DNA of 64,000 nt from Pseudoalteromonas umbrosa. Lineage in GTDB: Bacteria; Pseudomonadota; Gammaproteobacteria; Enterobacterales; Alteromonadaceae. Positions within the stretch are counted from its first letter, which is position 1. Every line of letters begins with the position of its first letter. Under the pieces are notes generated by a model, which worked only from the letters and a program-made list of their open reading frames with translations, did not search any database and was not told the origin of the DNA. The stretch spans positions 1,068,247 to 1,132,246 of the forward strand of contig NZ_JASJUU010000003.1 in NCBI RefSeq assembly GCF_030125375.1. The letters run 5' to 3'. Position numbers and translations under genes: made by a program. Positions 8,585-17,555 of this stretch are shown here, in pieces.

Positions 8585-8896
8585 CTAGTTATTGATATAG
8601 CAAATTACCAGTTCATCCTTTGGGTTTGCCTGTGTATCTTCCACTAAGTACCTAGCTTGTATGCTGTTTTGACATGTGCACATATCATAATGACTGGTTA
8701 GGTATGCTCGTCCATATTCGTCTTTATCTGATTTAGTGATGCTACATGTTGGTTCTCTCCATCGAGCATCCCATCCGCTTTTACCAAACGCGACAATTTT
8801 TATTTTATTAGACATTAACTTAACGTTTAATTCATCAGTATTTGCTGACACATTGAGAGCACATAGCGCTACTAGGGTGGAAATTAATTTTTTCAT
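8585..8896 (-). CDS. Small exported Cys-containing protein of unknown function
   Basis: About 103 residues, with a signal peptide (MKKLISTLVALCALNVSA) and a mature part of about 85 residues holding four Cys (in PTCSI, DMCTCQ and VICYI), compatible with two disulfides. Two adjacent ATG codons could start it (8899 or 8896); AAGGA is better spaced for 8896. I recognise no family. The gene is flanked by intergenic DNA on both sides and has a hairpin after its stop. A periplasmic or secreted location is inferred from the signal peptide only. Confidence 0.65.
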   Translation of the reverse strand: MKKLISTLVALCALNVSANTDELNVKLMSNKIKIVAFGKSGWDARWREPTCSITKSDKDEYGRAYLTSHYDMCTCQNSIQARYLVEDTQANPKDELVICYINN

Positions 8897-8899
8897 CAT

Positions 8900-9303
8900 T
8901 CATCCTTAATTACTTATTTTATTAATAGAGTTTAAGCTCTATTGGTTGGGTATTTTATTCTCATTTAATATGTTTTCAAGTTTTTTTATTCCCGTATGAT
9001 TTTGGGAGATGGCTCTATAATAGCTAGACCAATATAGGAGAGTTTGAGCTTATGCTTATTTTTCATGAAAAAAGAGAGTGTCTTTTTGAATGATAACTCT
9101 AAATTGTTAATAGAGTGAATGGGTGCAGTTTTTAAGAAACTGACAATCATCAAATAGAAATAGCCCCTTAAAAAGTGATATGTAAAGTGTTTTTAATGTT
9201 AACATTATTGTGTTTTTTTGTAACAATAAATAACAAGTTTAAGCTGGAGCACATCATTAACTTTAGTTAATGTAGTCAGTAGCATTTTAATTTAAGGAAA
9301 ATC
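8900..9303. other. Intergenic region, no gene seen
   Basis: About 400 bases of AT-rich DNA lie between two divergent genes, the small exported protein (-) and the M43 lipoprotein (+). It must contain promoters for both, but I cannot pick out a reliable -35/-10 pair. There is no convincing ORF, repeat or hairpin. Confidence 0.5.
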
Positions 9304-10638
9304 TTGATGCCTCATATAAGAACTTATCTGATAGGAATAACGACTGTTTTATTATGGGGGTGTGGAGGGTCTAGTGACTCAGAATCCCCTGAAGCCCCAA
9401 ACACAACTCTGCCAGAGCAAAAAAGTTTTATGATTTCGACTTCTTTGAGCGAAGGAGGCACAATAACACCTGATTCGTTCGAGTTGGCTGAAAATTCAGA
9501 AAAAACTTTTTTAATTGGTGTAGATCAAGGTCATGAATTGGAGAGCGTTTCTGGCTGTGATGGTAATATGGAGGGTGATAAATTTACAGTTAGCAACCCT
9601 GAAAAAAATTGTACGATTGAAGTTAAGTTTAAGGCCTATCAATATACAGTCAATGTAACGACATCACTTGGTGGTTGGGTAGATAGCCCCAGTTATCAAT
9701 TGTCATATGGTGAAAGTGCAGAGATTAATATTAACCCCGATAGCGACCATTTCATAGAGTCGGTGACTGGTTGTGGTGGTACTCTAAGCGAACAACAATA
9801 CACGACAGATTCTATAAATGCTGATTGTAATATAGATGTAAAGTTCAGTAGCCATTTTCCTGCGCCTGCAGAAGGTATTGAGCTTATACGCTTACCCGTT
9901 GTTGTTCATGTGATAGAAAATGAGTATGTACAGATTAGTGATGAGCAAATACATTCTCAAATTGAGGCGACAAACCGACACTTTAGAGCCTTAAATACCG
10001 AGGATCTTGAGTCAATTGAAGATCAATTTGTGCCGTATATTGCCGATACTGGTATACAACTCTATTTAGCCAACCATGACCCAGACGGCAACCCTCACTC
10101 AGGGATTAATCGAAAAACAGCAGCGCTAAGCATCATTACGCTTGATAACGCGTATGCGAAAGCGGAAAAAGGAGGCATTGATGCTTGGCCTAATGAGCAA
10201 TATATTAATGTATGGGTTGGATATGCGAGAGATTTTCAAGGAACGTTAGGCTTACTTGGCAGGGCGAATATTCCAGGGTTTGTAGAAGATCGACTAATAG
10301 GTGTTGTCGTAGCGGATTCGGTGTTCGGTGTCATTCCACCTCGTGAACCTAGGTTTGACGAAGGGAAAACGTTAACACATGAACTAGGTCATTTGTTTGG
10401 TTTGATTGGTCATACACATGGAGTACCTACAGATGAAAACACCCATCGTCATTTGACCTGTGATGGTCAACCGACGACACAGTGTAAAAATAGTGATTTG
10501 ATTATGAACTTTATGAATGCTGAAACGGATGATAAAGATCAGAAAATGTTTTCTATAAGCCAATCTCAAGTTATGGAAGCATGGTTTAAAACGGGTCCGC
10601 TGCAAGCGCTTTACCTTAACAATCAGAATCCTAACTAG
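9304..10638 (+). CDS. Lipoprotein metalloprotease of the M43 (pappalysin-like) family
   Basis: A 444-residue lipoprotein. The signal peptide ends in the lipobox LLWGC (Cys about residue 20), followed by a Ser/Pro/Glu-rich spacer. Two tandem repeats of about 65-70 residues span residues 40-182; each has a GG-turn start and a Cys pair (VSGCDG with KNCTIEVKF, VTGCGG with ADCNIDVKF). The catalytic domain starts near PVVVHVIE, has the zinc motif HELGHLFGLIGH (HExxHxxGxxH) at about residue 360, and a Met-turn candidate IMNFM, as in M43 cytophagalysin/ulilysin peptidases. Known relatives are secreted and cleave proteins. Here the enzyme is probably tethered to the outer membrane, with the repeats as a stalk or binding region. 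The substrate is unknown. Confidence 0.85.
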   Translation: MMPHIRTYLIGITTVLLWGCGGSSDSESPEAPNTTLPEQKSFMISTSLSEGGTITPDSFELAENSEKTFLIGVDQGHELESVSGCDGNMEGDKFTVSNPEKNCTIEVKFKAYQYTVNVTTSLGGWVDSPSYQLSYGESAEININPDSDHFIESVTGCGGTLSEQQYTTDSINADCNIDVKFSSHFPAPAEGIELIRLPVVVHVIENEYVQISDEQIHSQIEATNRHFRALNTEDLESIEDQFVPYIADTGIQLYLANHDPDGNPHSGINRKTAALSIITLDNAYAKAEKGGIDAWPNEQYINVWVGYARDFQGTLGLLGRANIPGFVEDRLIGVVVADSVFGVIPPREPRFDEGKTLTHELGHLFGLIGHTHGVPTDENTHRHLTCDGQPTTQCKNSDLIMNFMNAETDDKDQKMFSISQSQVMEAWFKTGPLQALYLNNQNPN

Positions 10639-10663
10639 AACAAGGTTGTTTTTGAGGTTTATA

Positions 10664-10703
10664 AGATTAGTCTACGCAGAGTCTTTGAACGGTAGACTAA
10701 TCT
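10664..10703. terminator. Hairpin after the M43 lipoprotein gene
   Basis: A perfect 12-bp stem AGATTAGTCTAC / GTAGACTAATCT encloses a 16-base loop, 25 bases after the stop codon. The U-tract is poor (TGAACTCT), so termination efficiency is uncertain. It is the only terminator candidate in this gap. Confidence 0.5.
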
Positions 10704-10791
10704 GAACTCTCGTGTAATACTTTGTAATAGTTGGAATAGAGGGACTTTTATATAGTTATCATCGTTTGATAACTTACAACAAAGATGTGCT

Positions 10792-11031
10792 ATGGAATAT
10801 AAACTGATAGACCAAATAAAACACGATGATCGAGAGACAGTGACTCGCGATTCAGATGGATCGAAAAAGCACTTCATTAATGCGACTTTACTTCTTGATG
10901 AGAATGTTGCTTCCGAAGAAGACCGCACAAGGTTATTAACCCAGCTTAATTTATATCGCCATTCAGCTTCTATTGAAATAGAAGAGGTTACGGATGGTGT
11001 GTATAACATGCGTTTTGCAATGTTAAATTAA
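10792..11031 (+). CDS. Small acidic hypothetical protein
   Basis: A 79-residue soluble protein with a normal composition (many Asp, Glu, Arg, Lys and Leu) and alternating predicted strands and helices, no signal peptide and no membrane segment. I recognise no family. The RBS is weak (AAAGATG). An overlapping - strand frame (10659-11009) was dropped because it is Ser/Cys-rich and looks like an antisense shadow. It is probably a real small gene, but the evidence is coding character only. Confidence 0.5.
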   Translation: MEYKLIDQIKHDDRETVTRDSDGSKKHFINATLLLDENVASEEDRTRLLTQLNLYRHSASIEIEEVTDGVYNMRFAMLN

Positions 11032-11316
11032 AAAGCATACCTTTAAACTCACACTCTGAGTCTAAAGTACTTCTTACCTATTTTCTCTTCTGATCTAAGT
11101 ACTGTGCCTATCTTGTAAATTTTATGTTTACATTATAGGTATTAGGATTTAGATTAATAACTAAACAAAAATTACAAATATTCATCTATCTGCTTTTAGT
11201 ATTCAATCCTTAGTATAAATACAGGTAAGATACCTCTCTTATATCGCAGTATTGCATTGGTAAATTCGTGTTTATGGGTGGTTACAAAAGCTGAGCACAG
11301 AAGGTAAGTTGCTATA

Positions 11317-12069
11317 ATGTATAACGGTCAATACAGTATTTACTACAAGAGTCAGTCAGCTAATAATTTGAGTGAAAAAAACTTTTTTGTGCAGTCTAAT
11401 TACATAGTCGCTGTTAATACATTAGAGTCTGGCGATTTCCAACTTACATTTATGAAAGGCTTTGAAGAGTTTTTAGCCGCGAGTATCTACCCTACTTTTG
11501 ATATTAATTTTTCAGCCATTAAAAGTTGTGACAGCTTCGAGTTTATTGTTTTTAACGACCCTGATTATGGTATTCATATATCTCAAAATAGCTTACCTGA
11601 TGAGAGGTTACTAAGCGTTTTGAGAGACGTTACGAGAGGTAATGAGGCCGCCATAACAGATATATTTCAGTTACTTCAGGCTCAAATTATACGAGACTTT
11701 GAGACTATTCGCTTGGGGGAATTGGATAGTACGCACTTAGATGCTGATAAATCAAAAGTGTTAGAGCACAATACCAACAGAGTAAAGCTATTTAAACATG
11801 AACAAGTTTCTACAGGAAGTAAATATTCGACGCTTGATATGAAAAGGATACTTGGAGTTGAAGATGACACGAATAATGAGTTCGATGTTATGGTAGCAGC
11901 CGCTTGGGATGCTCCCCACAGTGACAGAGCATATCATAGCTCAGGTTTACAGTATGTGAGTCATGAATTGGATAAAGCCGATCAACTTACCTATTATGAA
12001 TTTGTCTATCAATCTTGGCTCCCACTCAAGCATAAGCGCATTGAGAGAAAGATCATTCGCATTGATTGA
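11317..12069 (+). CDS. Hypothetical protein of 250 residues
   Basis: A soluble-looking protein without signal peptide or membrane helices. The first 100 residues are rich in beta-strand and aromatic residues; the middle (about 100-160) is helical; the C-terminus ends in a basic stretch (KHKRIERKIIRID). GAAGGTAAG precedes the start at good distance. I do not recognise a family or any catalytic motif. It stands between a 285-base gap and a GNAT acetyltransferase gene and shows no clear operon link to either. Confidence 0.65.
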   Translation: MYNGQYSIYYKSQSANNLSEKNFFVQSNYIVAVNTLESGDFQLTFMKGFEEFLAASIYPTFDINFSAIKSCDSFEFIVFNDPDYGIHISQNSLPDERLLSVLRDVTRGNEAAITDIFQLLQAQIIRDFETIRLGELDSTHLDADKSKVLEHNTNRVKLFKHEQVSTGSKYSTLDMKRILGVEDDTNNEFDVMVAAAWDAPHSDRAYHSSGLQYVSHELDKADQLTYYEFVYQSWLPLKHKRIERKIIRID

Positions 12070-12155
12070 GGCTATAAATATCTTTGTAAAAATAAAATTT
12101 TTAATGCTGGCATAACTTACAATTCCTTCAAATTATTTTAGTAAGGAGATGCTGT

Positions 12156-12740
12156 ATGTGGCTATCAAGTAATTCACTTGAAGGGGATTTAGTTGTGCTT
12201 GAGCCTTTGTCATTGTCCCATTGTGAAGAATTAAGAGATGCTGTCAGTGATGGTGCAGGTTGGCGGCTTTGGTATGCATCAGTGCCAGCCCCTCAAGATA
12301 TGCAAGGTTATATTGAAAATGCCATAAAAGGGCTAGAGAATGGAGAGGTGGCATTTGTAGTTAAAACCAAGCGCGATGGTAAGGTAGTTGGTACAACGCG
12401 CTTTTATGATGTGAAAGAGCAGCATCGACGGGCGTCAATAGGCTATACATGGTATTCAGATTCGGTAAAAAGAACGGGAGTTAATACTGAATGTAAGTAT
12501 TTACTTATTTCCTATCTATTCGAAACTGCAGGTGCATTGTCACTTGAGTTTAAAACGCATGTTTTTAATCAAGCTTCTCGCACTGCGATTGAACGTCTTG
12601 GCGCTAAATTAGATGGTATTTTACGTAGCCACCAAATTATGCCTGATGGCTCGCTAAGAGATACAGCTATTTACTCTATACTGTCTCATGAATGGCCCGC
12701 TGTGAAAAATAATCTAAGAGCAAAACTAGAGAAATACTAA
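12156..12740 (+). CDS. GNAT acetyltransferase, RimJ/RimL-like
   Basis: A 194-residue acetyl-CoA-dependent N-acetyltransferase of the RimJ/RimL type. Family layout is visible: N-terminal LEGDLVVLEPLSLSH, the central strand VVGTTRFYDV, the acceptor region RRASIGYTWY, and the C-terminal FNQASRTAIERLGAKLDGILRSH segment with the characteristic NxxSxxxIExxGF-like helix. The target could be a protein N-terminus, an amino acid or a small molecule. A strong RBS (TAAGGAG) precedes the start. The gene stands alone and is followed by a hairpin at 12797-12819. Confidence 0.82.
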   Translation: MWLSSNSLEGDLVVLEPLSLSHCEELRDAVSDGAGWRLWYASVPAPQDMQGYIENAIKGLENGEVAFVVKTKRDGKVVGTTRFYDVKEQHRRASIGYTWYSDSVKRTGVNTECKYLLISYLFETAGALSLEFKTHVFNQASRTAIERLGAKLDGILRSHQIMPDGSLRDTAIYSILSHEWPAVKNNLRAKLEKY

Positions 12741-13113
12741 GTTGTTTGATATCAGCAATAGAGTTATCTTACCCTCGCCGACAGGTGATGCTCAGCGTGC
12801 ATAAAGGATCTTTGTGCACTTAATTATATTACACTTAACTTACCCACCTTAAATGTTCAAGTTATTGTTATGTTTATTAATTTTTTAATTTTACCTCGCT
12901 CGGAATTACTGTTATAAATAGCCAAGTTGTTTTAGTGAGAAAGTATTGTATTTTACGTTTTTAAATTTAAAAGCAATTCAATATTTTTGCATTTTTTCAA
13001 ATATACAGTTGACATAATATGTCACATCATGCAAGTCTAATGTTGTAACTCATATAAACAGTCCGGCTTTATTATCAATAATAAACGCCAATTTGATATA
13101 AGGAATCTGTTAC
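12741..13113. other. Intergenic region with one hairpin upstream of the stress operon
   Basis: About 370 bases. At 12797-12819, GTGCATAAAG pairs with CTTTGTGCAC around a 3-base loop; this may terminate the acetyltransferase transcript. The remainder is very AT-rich and should carry the promoter of the downstream envelope-stress operon. A TTGACA hexamer occurs at 13009-13014, but no well-spaced -10 box follows it. No gene is seen. Confidence 0.45.
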
Positions 13114-13524
13114 ATGGAATTAAATGAGCTTTCAATTAAATTGTCTCAGTATGAAACTGAGGGTGCCAGTTTTGAGTCATTTTTTATCAATAATGTAGGG
13201 CAAGAAGTTCTGCAAGTGATTGTTGATGGTAATGATGAACTTCCCATTTTTGTTACCCGCACAGAAGAGCAAATTCTCTGTATTTGTTACTTGTTCACAG
13301 AGCATGAAATCAGTGTGGAAAAACAAGCAGACTTAAATGCTTCGTTACTACGATTAAATGTACCAATGCCGTTGAGTGCATTCGCTAAAATTGATGACAA
13401 ATATGCGATTTTTGGTGCGCTTTCTACAAACTCAACACTTGAACAATTGGGTCACGAAATAGTCACTCTATCGGCGAATGCTATTGATGCTTTGGAAGCA
13501 ATTAGTGACTACCTAACCGAATAA
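13114..13524 (+). CDS. yjfI: YjfI family protein (DUF2170)
   Basis: A 136-residue soluble acidic protein of the DUF2170/YjfI family, beginning with MELNELSIKLSQYETEG and carrying the central FVTRTEEQILCICYLF strand pair. It is the first gene of a run of six on the + strand and is only 15 bases upstream of the PspA-like gene, the same order as yjfI-yjfJ in enterobacteria. Its molecular role is unknown; association with PspA proteins suggests envelope-stress function. The RBS (AAGGAA) is well placed. Confidence 0.8.
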   Translation: MELNELSIKLSQYETEGASFESFFINNVGQEVLQVIVDGNDELPIFVTRTEEQILCICYLFTEHEISVEKQADLNASLLRLNVPMPLSAFAKIDDKYAIFGALSTNSTLEQLGHEIVTLSANAIDALEAISDYLTE

Positions 13525-13539
13525 TAAGGAGTATTAATC

Positions 13540-14232
13540 ATGAGTATTTTAAAAAAATTATTTACTGCGGTTAAAGGTGGGGTCAATGAAGTTGGTGAAG
13601 GGATAGTTGACGCCAACGCGATCCGTATATTTGAACAAGAGATCAGAGATGCACAAGGTGCATTGAGCGATGCCAAGGGCAGTCTCACTGAAGTGATGGC
13701 AAAAGAGATCCAAACGACGCGAGCTATTAAAGCTTTGGATGAAGATATCACCAAACATGAAAGCTACGCTGCGCAAGCCTTAGATAAAGACGAAGAGGCG
13801 TTAGCTCTTGAGATTGCAGAAAAGATAGCGCAATTTGAACAAGAAAAACTTGAGCAGCAACAAGTGCTTAATACATTTAGTAGCAGTGTGAGCAAGCTTA
13901 AGGAGCAAATCAAACAAGCAGAAAAAACCATAGTTGAAAACCAGCGCCAGTTGAGTATGGTGAAAACCACTGAAAGTGTACAAAAAGCAACCATGGCAGT
14001 GAACGATACTATGACATCGGGTAACTCTGCGATGACATCTGCAAAACAGTCACTTGAGCGCATTAAGCAGCGACAATTGGACAGGCAAGATCAACTAGAT
14101 GCAGCACAGCAATTAGCTGATGAAAGTAATGACAACTCACTTAATGATAAAATGCGCGCAGCTGGCATTGGTGAAGAAGCTACAAAAGGCGCTGATGTAC
14201 TCGCGCGGATCAGAGCAAAACAAAATAAGTAA
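13540..14232 (+). CDS. yjfJ: PspA/IM30-family protein (YjfJ)
   Basis: A 230-residue almost entirely helical coiled-coil protein of the PspA/IM30/Vipp1 family, ESCRT-III-like membrane-remodelling proteins. It starts with the short amphipathic helix MSILKKLFTAVKGGVNEVGE, which in the family contacts lipid, followed by long heptad-rich helices to about residue 160 and a C-terminal segment ending RIRAKQNK. No membrane span. It follows yjfI by 15 bases with RBS TAAGGAG, and the next gene starts 5 bases after its stop, so translation is probably coupled. Expected role: binding and stabilising damaged inner membrane. Confidence 0.88.
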   Translation: MSILKKLFTAVKGGVNEVGEGIVDANAIRIFEQEIRDAQGALSDAKGSLTEVMAKEIQTTRAIKALDEDITKHESYAAQALDKDEEALALEIAEKIAQFEQEKLEQQQVLNTFSSSVSKLKEQIKQAEKTIVENQRQLSMVKTTESVQKATMAVNDTMTSGNSAMTSAKQSLERIKQRQLDRQDQLDAAQQLADESNDNSLNDKMRAAGIGEEATKGADVLARIRAKQNK

Positions 14233-14237
14233 CACGG

Positions 14238-14558
14238 ATGAGTGAAAATAAGAAAACTTGGCAAAAGCAAGAAAAAGCTGTCAGAGCAACACAACTTGCT
14301 TTTGATCTAAGCTCTGAAGTGCAAAAGTTTATTAAGAAAAACGCGATAGATGAGGAACTTACCCCCTCTGACATGATACGGCGTATTTTGGGGTTAGAAA
14401 TAAAATCCAAAAAGACGCGTCAAAGACTCAGTTTTAATTTAAGTGATGATGAAATTGCTCTGTTGGCGCAACGTTTTGGGATCTCCGATGGAGATAAGCG
14501 CATGGTAAAGCAAAAAGTCGCAGACTTACTGATCCAACATGTAAAAGGCAGTAAGTAG
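14238..14558 (+). CDS. Small protein with tandem ribbon-helix-helix-like segments
   Basis: A 106-residue basic protein. Two similar units can be seen: residues about 17-53 (TQLAFDLSSEVQKFIKK through SDMIRRILGLE) and about 60-100 (RQRLSFNLSDDEIALLAQR through VADLLIQ). Each is one beta-strand followed by two helices, the pattern of ribbon-helix-helix (RHH) DNA-binding proteins. A single-chain tandem RHH regulator is my inference; it could equally be a protein-interaction adaptor in the PspA system. It is located inside the operon (5 bases after the PspA-like gene), which argues for autoregulation or a structural partner role. Confidence 0.6.
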   Translation: MSENKKTWQKQEKAVRATQLAFDLSSEVQKFIKKNAIDEELTPSDMIRRILGLEIKSKKTRQRLSFNLSDDEIALLAQRFGISDGDKRMVKQKVADLLIQHVKGSK

Positions 14559-14618
14559 GGCAAATAAAAGAGTGCATGTGGTTTGAATCGCCCTTAACTT
14601 ATAGGAACACATTAGATT

Positions 14619-15224
14619 ATGGACTTTCTCAATACTATTTTTACTTTTCCCACAGTGGTGTTTACCACTTTATTGCTTATCGTCATTGTTTTTTGGCTAA
14701 TTGCACTACTCGGCTTTGCTGATATTGATATGTTAGAAGGAGATGTAGAGCTAGAAGCTGATGGAGGAGGCTCCTTTTTTCAGATGGGATTTGGCGGTGT
14801 TCCACTGACCATCTCAATTAGCTTAGTGGTGCTCATTAGCTGGGTTACAAGCTTTTATGCGCATAAGTTATTTGCTTATGCTTTAGGTGATGGGGTGATG
14901 TTTTACCTACTCGGTAGTGCAATGATGCTTGGTTGCTTTGTGGCCTCGATTCCTTTAACCGCATTGTTAATTAAACCTTTAAGACGATTTTTTGATAGTA
15001 AAGAAACAGCTTCTAAAAACGATTTTATTGGTCTTGAATGTGTGATTGCAACGAGTAAAGTCAATAGCCAATTTGGTCAAGCAAAAGTCCAATTTCAGGG
15101 CACCGAGCAACTGATAGAAGTTAGAGCCGATGAAGAGGGGTTATTCGCACTGGGAGATGTTGCTCTATTAATTGAGCATTACCCAAATAAAAACAGCTAC
15201 TTAGTTGTTGAAAAGCCTTGGTAA
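14619..15224 (+). CDS. yqiJ: YqiJ-type membrane protein with OB-fold tail
   Basis: A 201-residue inner-membrane protein with about three membrane helices (about 12-33, 63-84 and 90-116), an acidic loop rich in Asp/Glu/Gly between the first two, and a soluble C-terminus of about 65 residues (from FIGLECVIATSK) with the beta-rich character of the NfeD/YqiJ OB-fold. NfeD/YqiJ proteins are typical partners of flotillin-type SPFH proteins, and the flotillin gene follows after 142 bases. It is expected to anchor or tune flotillin assemblies. Confidence 0.8.
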   Translation: MDFLNTIFTFPTVVFTTLLLIVIVFWLIALLGFADIDMLEGDVELEADGGGSFFQMGFGGVPLTISISLVVLISWVTSFYAHKLFAYALGDGVMFYLLGSAMMLGCFVASIPLTALLIKPLRRFFDSKETASKNDFIGLECVIATSKVNSQFGQAKVQFQGTEQLIEVRADEEGLFALGDVALLIEHYPNKNSYLVVEKPW

Positions 15225-15366
15225 TAACTTTCATAAAAGCCATCGTTAATATTTAATCGACTTCTCAAATTTCAATTGCAGTGATTGGGGAAAATATACC
15301 ATGACAGCTTTATGTGAAAACAAACATAGTCATGGATTGGAATAATTAAAACATTTAGGAATACAC

Positions 15367-17466
15367 ATGGAATTTTTAGATAATCTAGGGCCAATTTTAA
15401 CGATCGTAGGCGTGGTGATCGCCGTTATTTTTGCGATTATTTTAATCGTCGGGAAGTTTTATCGAAAAGTGGATCAAGGACATGCGCTTATTATTAACAA
15501 AATGAAGAATGAGCCGGATGTCACAACAACAGGGGGAATTGTTTACCCAGTTATCCATAAAATGGAAGTGATGGATATCTCAACTAAACGCATGGTGTTA
15601 GAGCGTCGAGAAAACAGCGGCTTGATCTGTAAAGATAACATTCGTGCAGATATTGCCATCACCTTTTATATTCGTGTAAATGAAAACAAGCAGGACATTT
15701 TGCGTGTTGCCAAGCAAGTTGGCTGTGCCCGCGCTTCGCAGCCTGAAACCCTGCAAGAGCTATTTGAAGCTAAGTTCTCAGAAGCACTGAAAACAGTGGG
15801 TAAGCAAATGAACTTTGAAGAGTTGTTTACCCATCGCAATCAGTTTAGAGATGCAATCAAAGAGGTGATTGGCCAGGACTTATCTGGTTACACGCTGGAA
15901 GATGTTGCGATTGATTACCTCGAACAAACGTCTATTCATAAATTAGATGAAAACAATATCTTGGATGCAGAGGGGATCCGTCGCATCACTGAAAAAACCG
16001 CTGAGCAAAATGTTCAAACTAACCAACTAAAGTGTGACGAGCGAGCACAAATAGACATCCAAAACCAAGCAGCGCTTGAAAAGTCATTGGAAATTGAGCG
16101 ACAAAAAGAAGATGCTAAAGCCAAGCAGCAACGTGAAATTGCAACGGTACGCGCCAGAGAGCAAGCTGAAGCTGAGCGCGTGATGCAAGAAGAGCGCATG
16201 AAGTCTGAAGATGCACGCTTAAAAGCTGATGAAGCGATTGAAATTGCAGAGCAAAATAAGCAGCGTGAAATAGATATTGCAGAGCAAAACCGTCTGCGTG
16301 TACTGGCTATTGAAGAAGAAAAAGTGGCGCGCTCTCGTGAGATTGAAGTGATTGAGCGTGAGAAAGAAACGGAAATCATGCGTATTAACAAAGAAAAAGC
16401 ACTTGAAGTTGAACGCAAAGAAATCGCGGAAGTGGTTCGTGACAGAGTCGCAGTTGATAAAACGGTAGCAGAAGAGCAAGAACGCATCAAAGATGTTCAG
16501 ACATTGGCTGCTGCGGAGCGTGAAAAAGAAGCCATTGTGATCAAAGCCAAAGCAGAGGCAGAAGAAGCGCTTGTTAAAGACATTGAAGCGGCTAAAGCGC
16601 AAGAGCAGGCATCAGAATTTAAAGCGAGAGAGCTTGAAAAGATGGCTGAAGCTGAGCTACGTATTGCAAACCAGACTGCTGAGTCGAAAAAAGTACTGGC
16701 TGAAGCTGAGCGAGTAGAAAAAGCGGCGGCAGGCTTAGCCGAAGCTGAAGTGATCAAAGCGAAAGCGCAAGCCAATGCACAGCAAGGCGAAGCGGAAGCA
16801 CAAGTATTGCAGCAAAAATTAACGGCGGAAGCACAAGGTAAACGCGATATTGGTTTTGCCGATGCGGAAGTTCAATCAGCCATGGCTGAAGCAATTGAGA
16901 AACAAGGTGAAGCAGAGGCACTGACACTTGAGCGTCGTATGTCAGCCGAAGCGAAAGGTCTTGAAGAGAAGTTGCAAGCGCTCAATGCGATGGATCAGTC
17001 GGCAAGAGATTATGAAGGCTTTACTTTACAGCTAAATCAGCAAAAAGAGCTGACACTTGCTAAGTTGGATGCAGAAAAAGACATTGCCGCACATCACTCA
17101 GAAGTACTTTCAAAAACGCTAGGCAGTGCAGATATTAACATCATGGGTGGCGATGGTCAGTTCTTTGATCAGTTCATGAAGGCAATCACGTTGGGTAAGT
17201 CGATTGATGGCTTAGTCGGTGAAAGTGACACGGTTCAAACGCTGTTTAAAGATCATTTAAATGGTGAGAGAAACATCATGGATGATCTAAAAGGCGTATT
17301 AAGCGGTGCAAATGCCTCGTCAGAGACAATGAAAAACGTGGCTATGAGCAAGTTTTTTAGTCAGTTAGGTAATAGTAGCGATGCAGAAAAGCAGCAGCTT
17401 TTGGCGCTACTTGGTAGCACGTTGAATGGCAGTGCGAAGCAAGTTGAGTCGAACGAACAAAGCTAA
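15367..17466 (+). CDS. yqiK: Flotillin family protein YqiK
   Basis: A 699-residue SPFH/band-7 protein. A single N-terminal membrane helix (about 10-30) is followed by the SPFH domain (about 35-200, with KVDQGHALIINKMKN and YTLEDVAIDYLEQT) and a very long Ala/Glu/Lys-rich coiled coil from about 205 to 600 built of AEAE-type repeats, then a short globular tail. Family members oligomerise into membrane microdomain scaffolds. Gene order yqiJ-yqiK is the usual one. The strongly repetitive coiled-coil codons give several long but spurious antisense frames here. Confidence 0.9.
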   Translation: MEFLDNLGPILTIVGVVIAVIFAIILIVGKFYRKVDQGHALIINKMKNEPDVTTTGGIVYPVIHKMEVMDISTKRMVLERRENSGLICKDNIRADIAITFYIRVNENKQDILRVAKQVGCARASQPETLQELFEAKFSEALKTVGKQMNFEELFTHRNQFRDAIKEVIGQDLSGYTLEDVAIDYLEQTSIHKLDENNILDAEGIRRITEKTAEQNVQTNQLKCDERAQIDIQNQAALEKSLEIERQKEDAKAKQQREIATVRAREQAEAERVMQEERMKSEDARLKADEAIEIAEQNKQREIDIAEQNRLRVLAIEEEKVARSREIEVIEREKETEIMRINKEKALEVERKEIAEVVRDRVAVDKTVAEEQERIKDVQTLAAAEREKEAIVIKAKAEAEEALVKDIEAAKAQEQASEFKARELEKMAEAELRIANQTAESKKVLAEAERVEKAAAGLAEAEVIKAKAQANAQQGEAEAQVLQQKLTAEAQGKRDIGFADAEVQSAMAEAIEKQGEAEALTLERRMSAEAKGLEEKLQALNAMDQSARDYEGFTLQLNQQKELTLAKLDAEKDIAAHHSEVLSKTLGSADINIMGGDGQFFDQFMKAITLGKSIDGLVGESDTVQTLFKDHLNGERNIMDDLKGVLSGANASSETMKNVAMSKFFSQLGNSSDAEKQQLLALLGSTLNGSAKQVESNEQS

Positions 17467-17488
17467 GCGCTGAGTGACATGACTTAAA

Positions 17489-17514
17489 AAGAGCATGCAG
17501 ATACGCATGCTCTT
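17489..17514 (+). terminator. Hairpin between flotillin and ATPase genes
   Basis: AAGAGCATGC pairs with GCATGCTCTT (10 bp) around a 6-base loop. Only a weak U-tract follows (ACCTTTCTATTT). It lies between two genes of the same block, so it may attenuate rather than stop transcription into the large ATPase gene. Confidence 0.55.
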
Positions 17515-17555
17515 ACCTTTCTATTTACCTTCCGTGTACAACAGGACAGTAGACT

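Noticed and set aside
10659..11009. 116-residue - strand frame
   Set aside because: Ser/Arg/Cys-rich composition typical of an antisense shadow; the overlapping + strand frame has normal protein composition.
12995..13060. Possible sigma-54 promoter before the PspA-type operon
   Set aside because: TGTCAC and TGCA elements are present, but the spacing between GC/GG elements is two bases too short for the consensus.
16014..16775. Several long antisense frames across the flotillin gene
   Set aside because: They are Ser/Cys/Phe-rich shadows of the repetitive Ala/Glu coiled-coil codons on the + strand.
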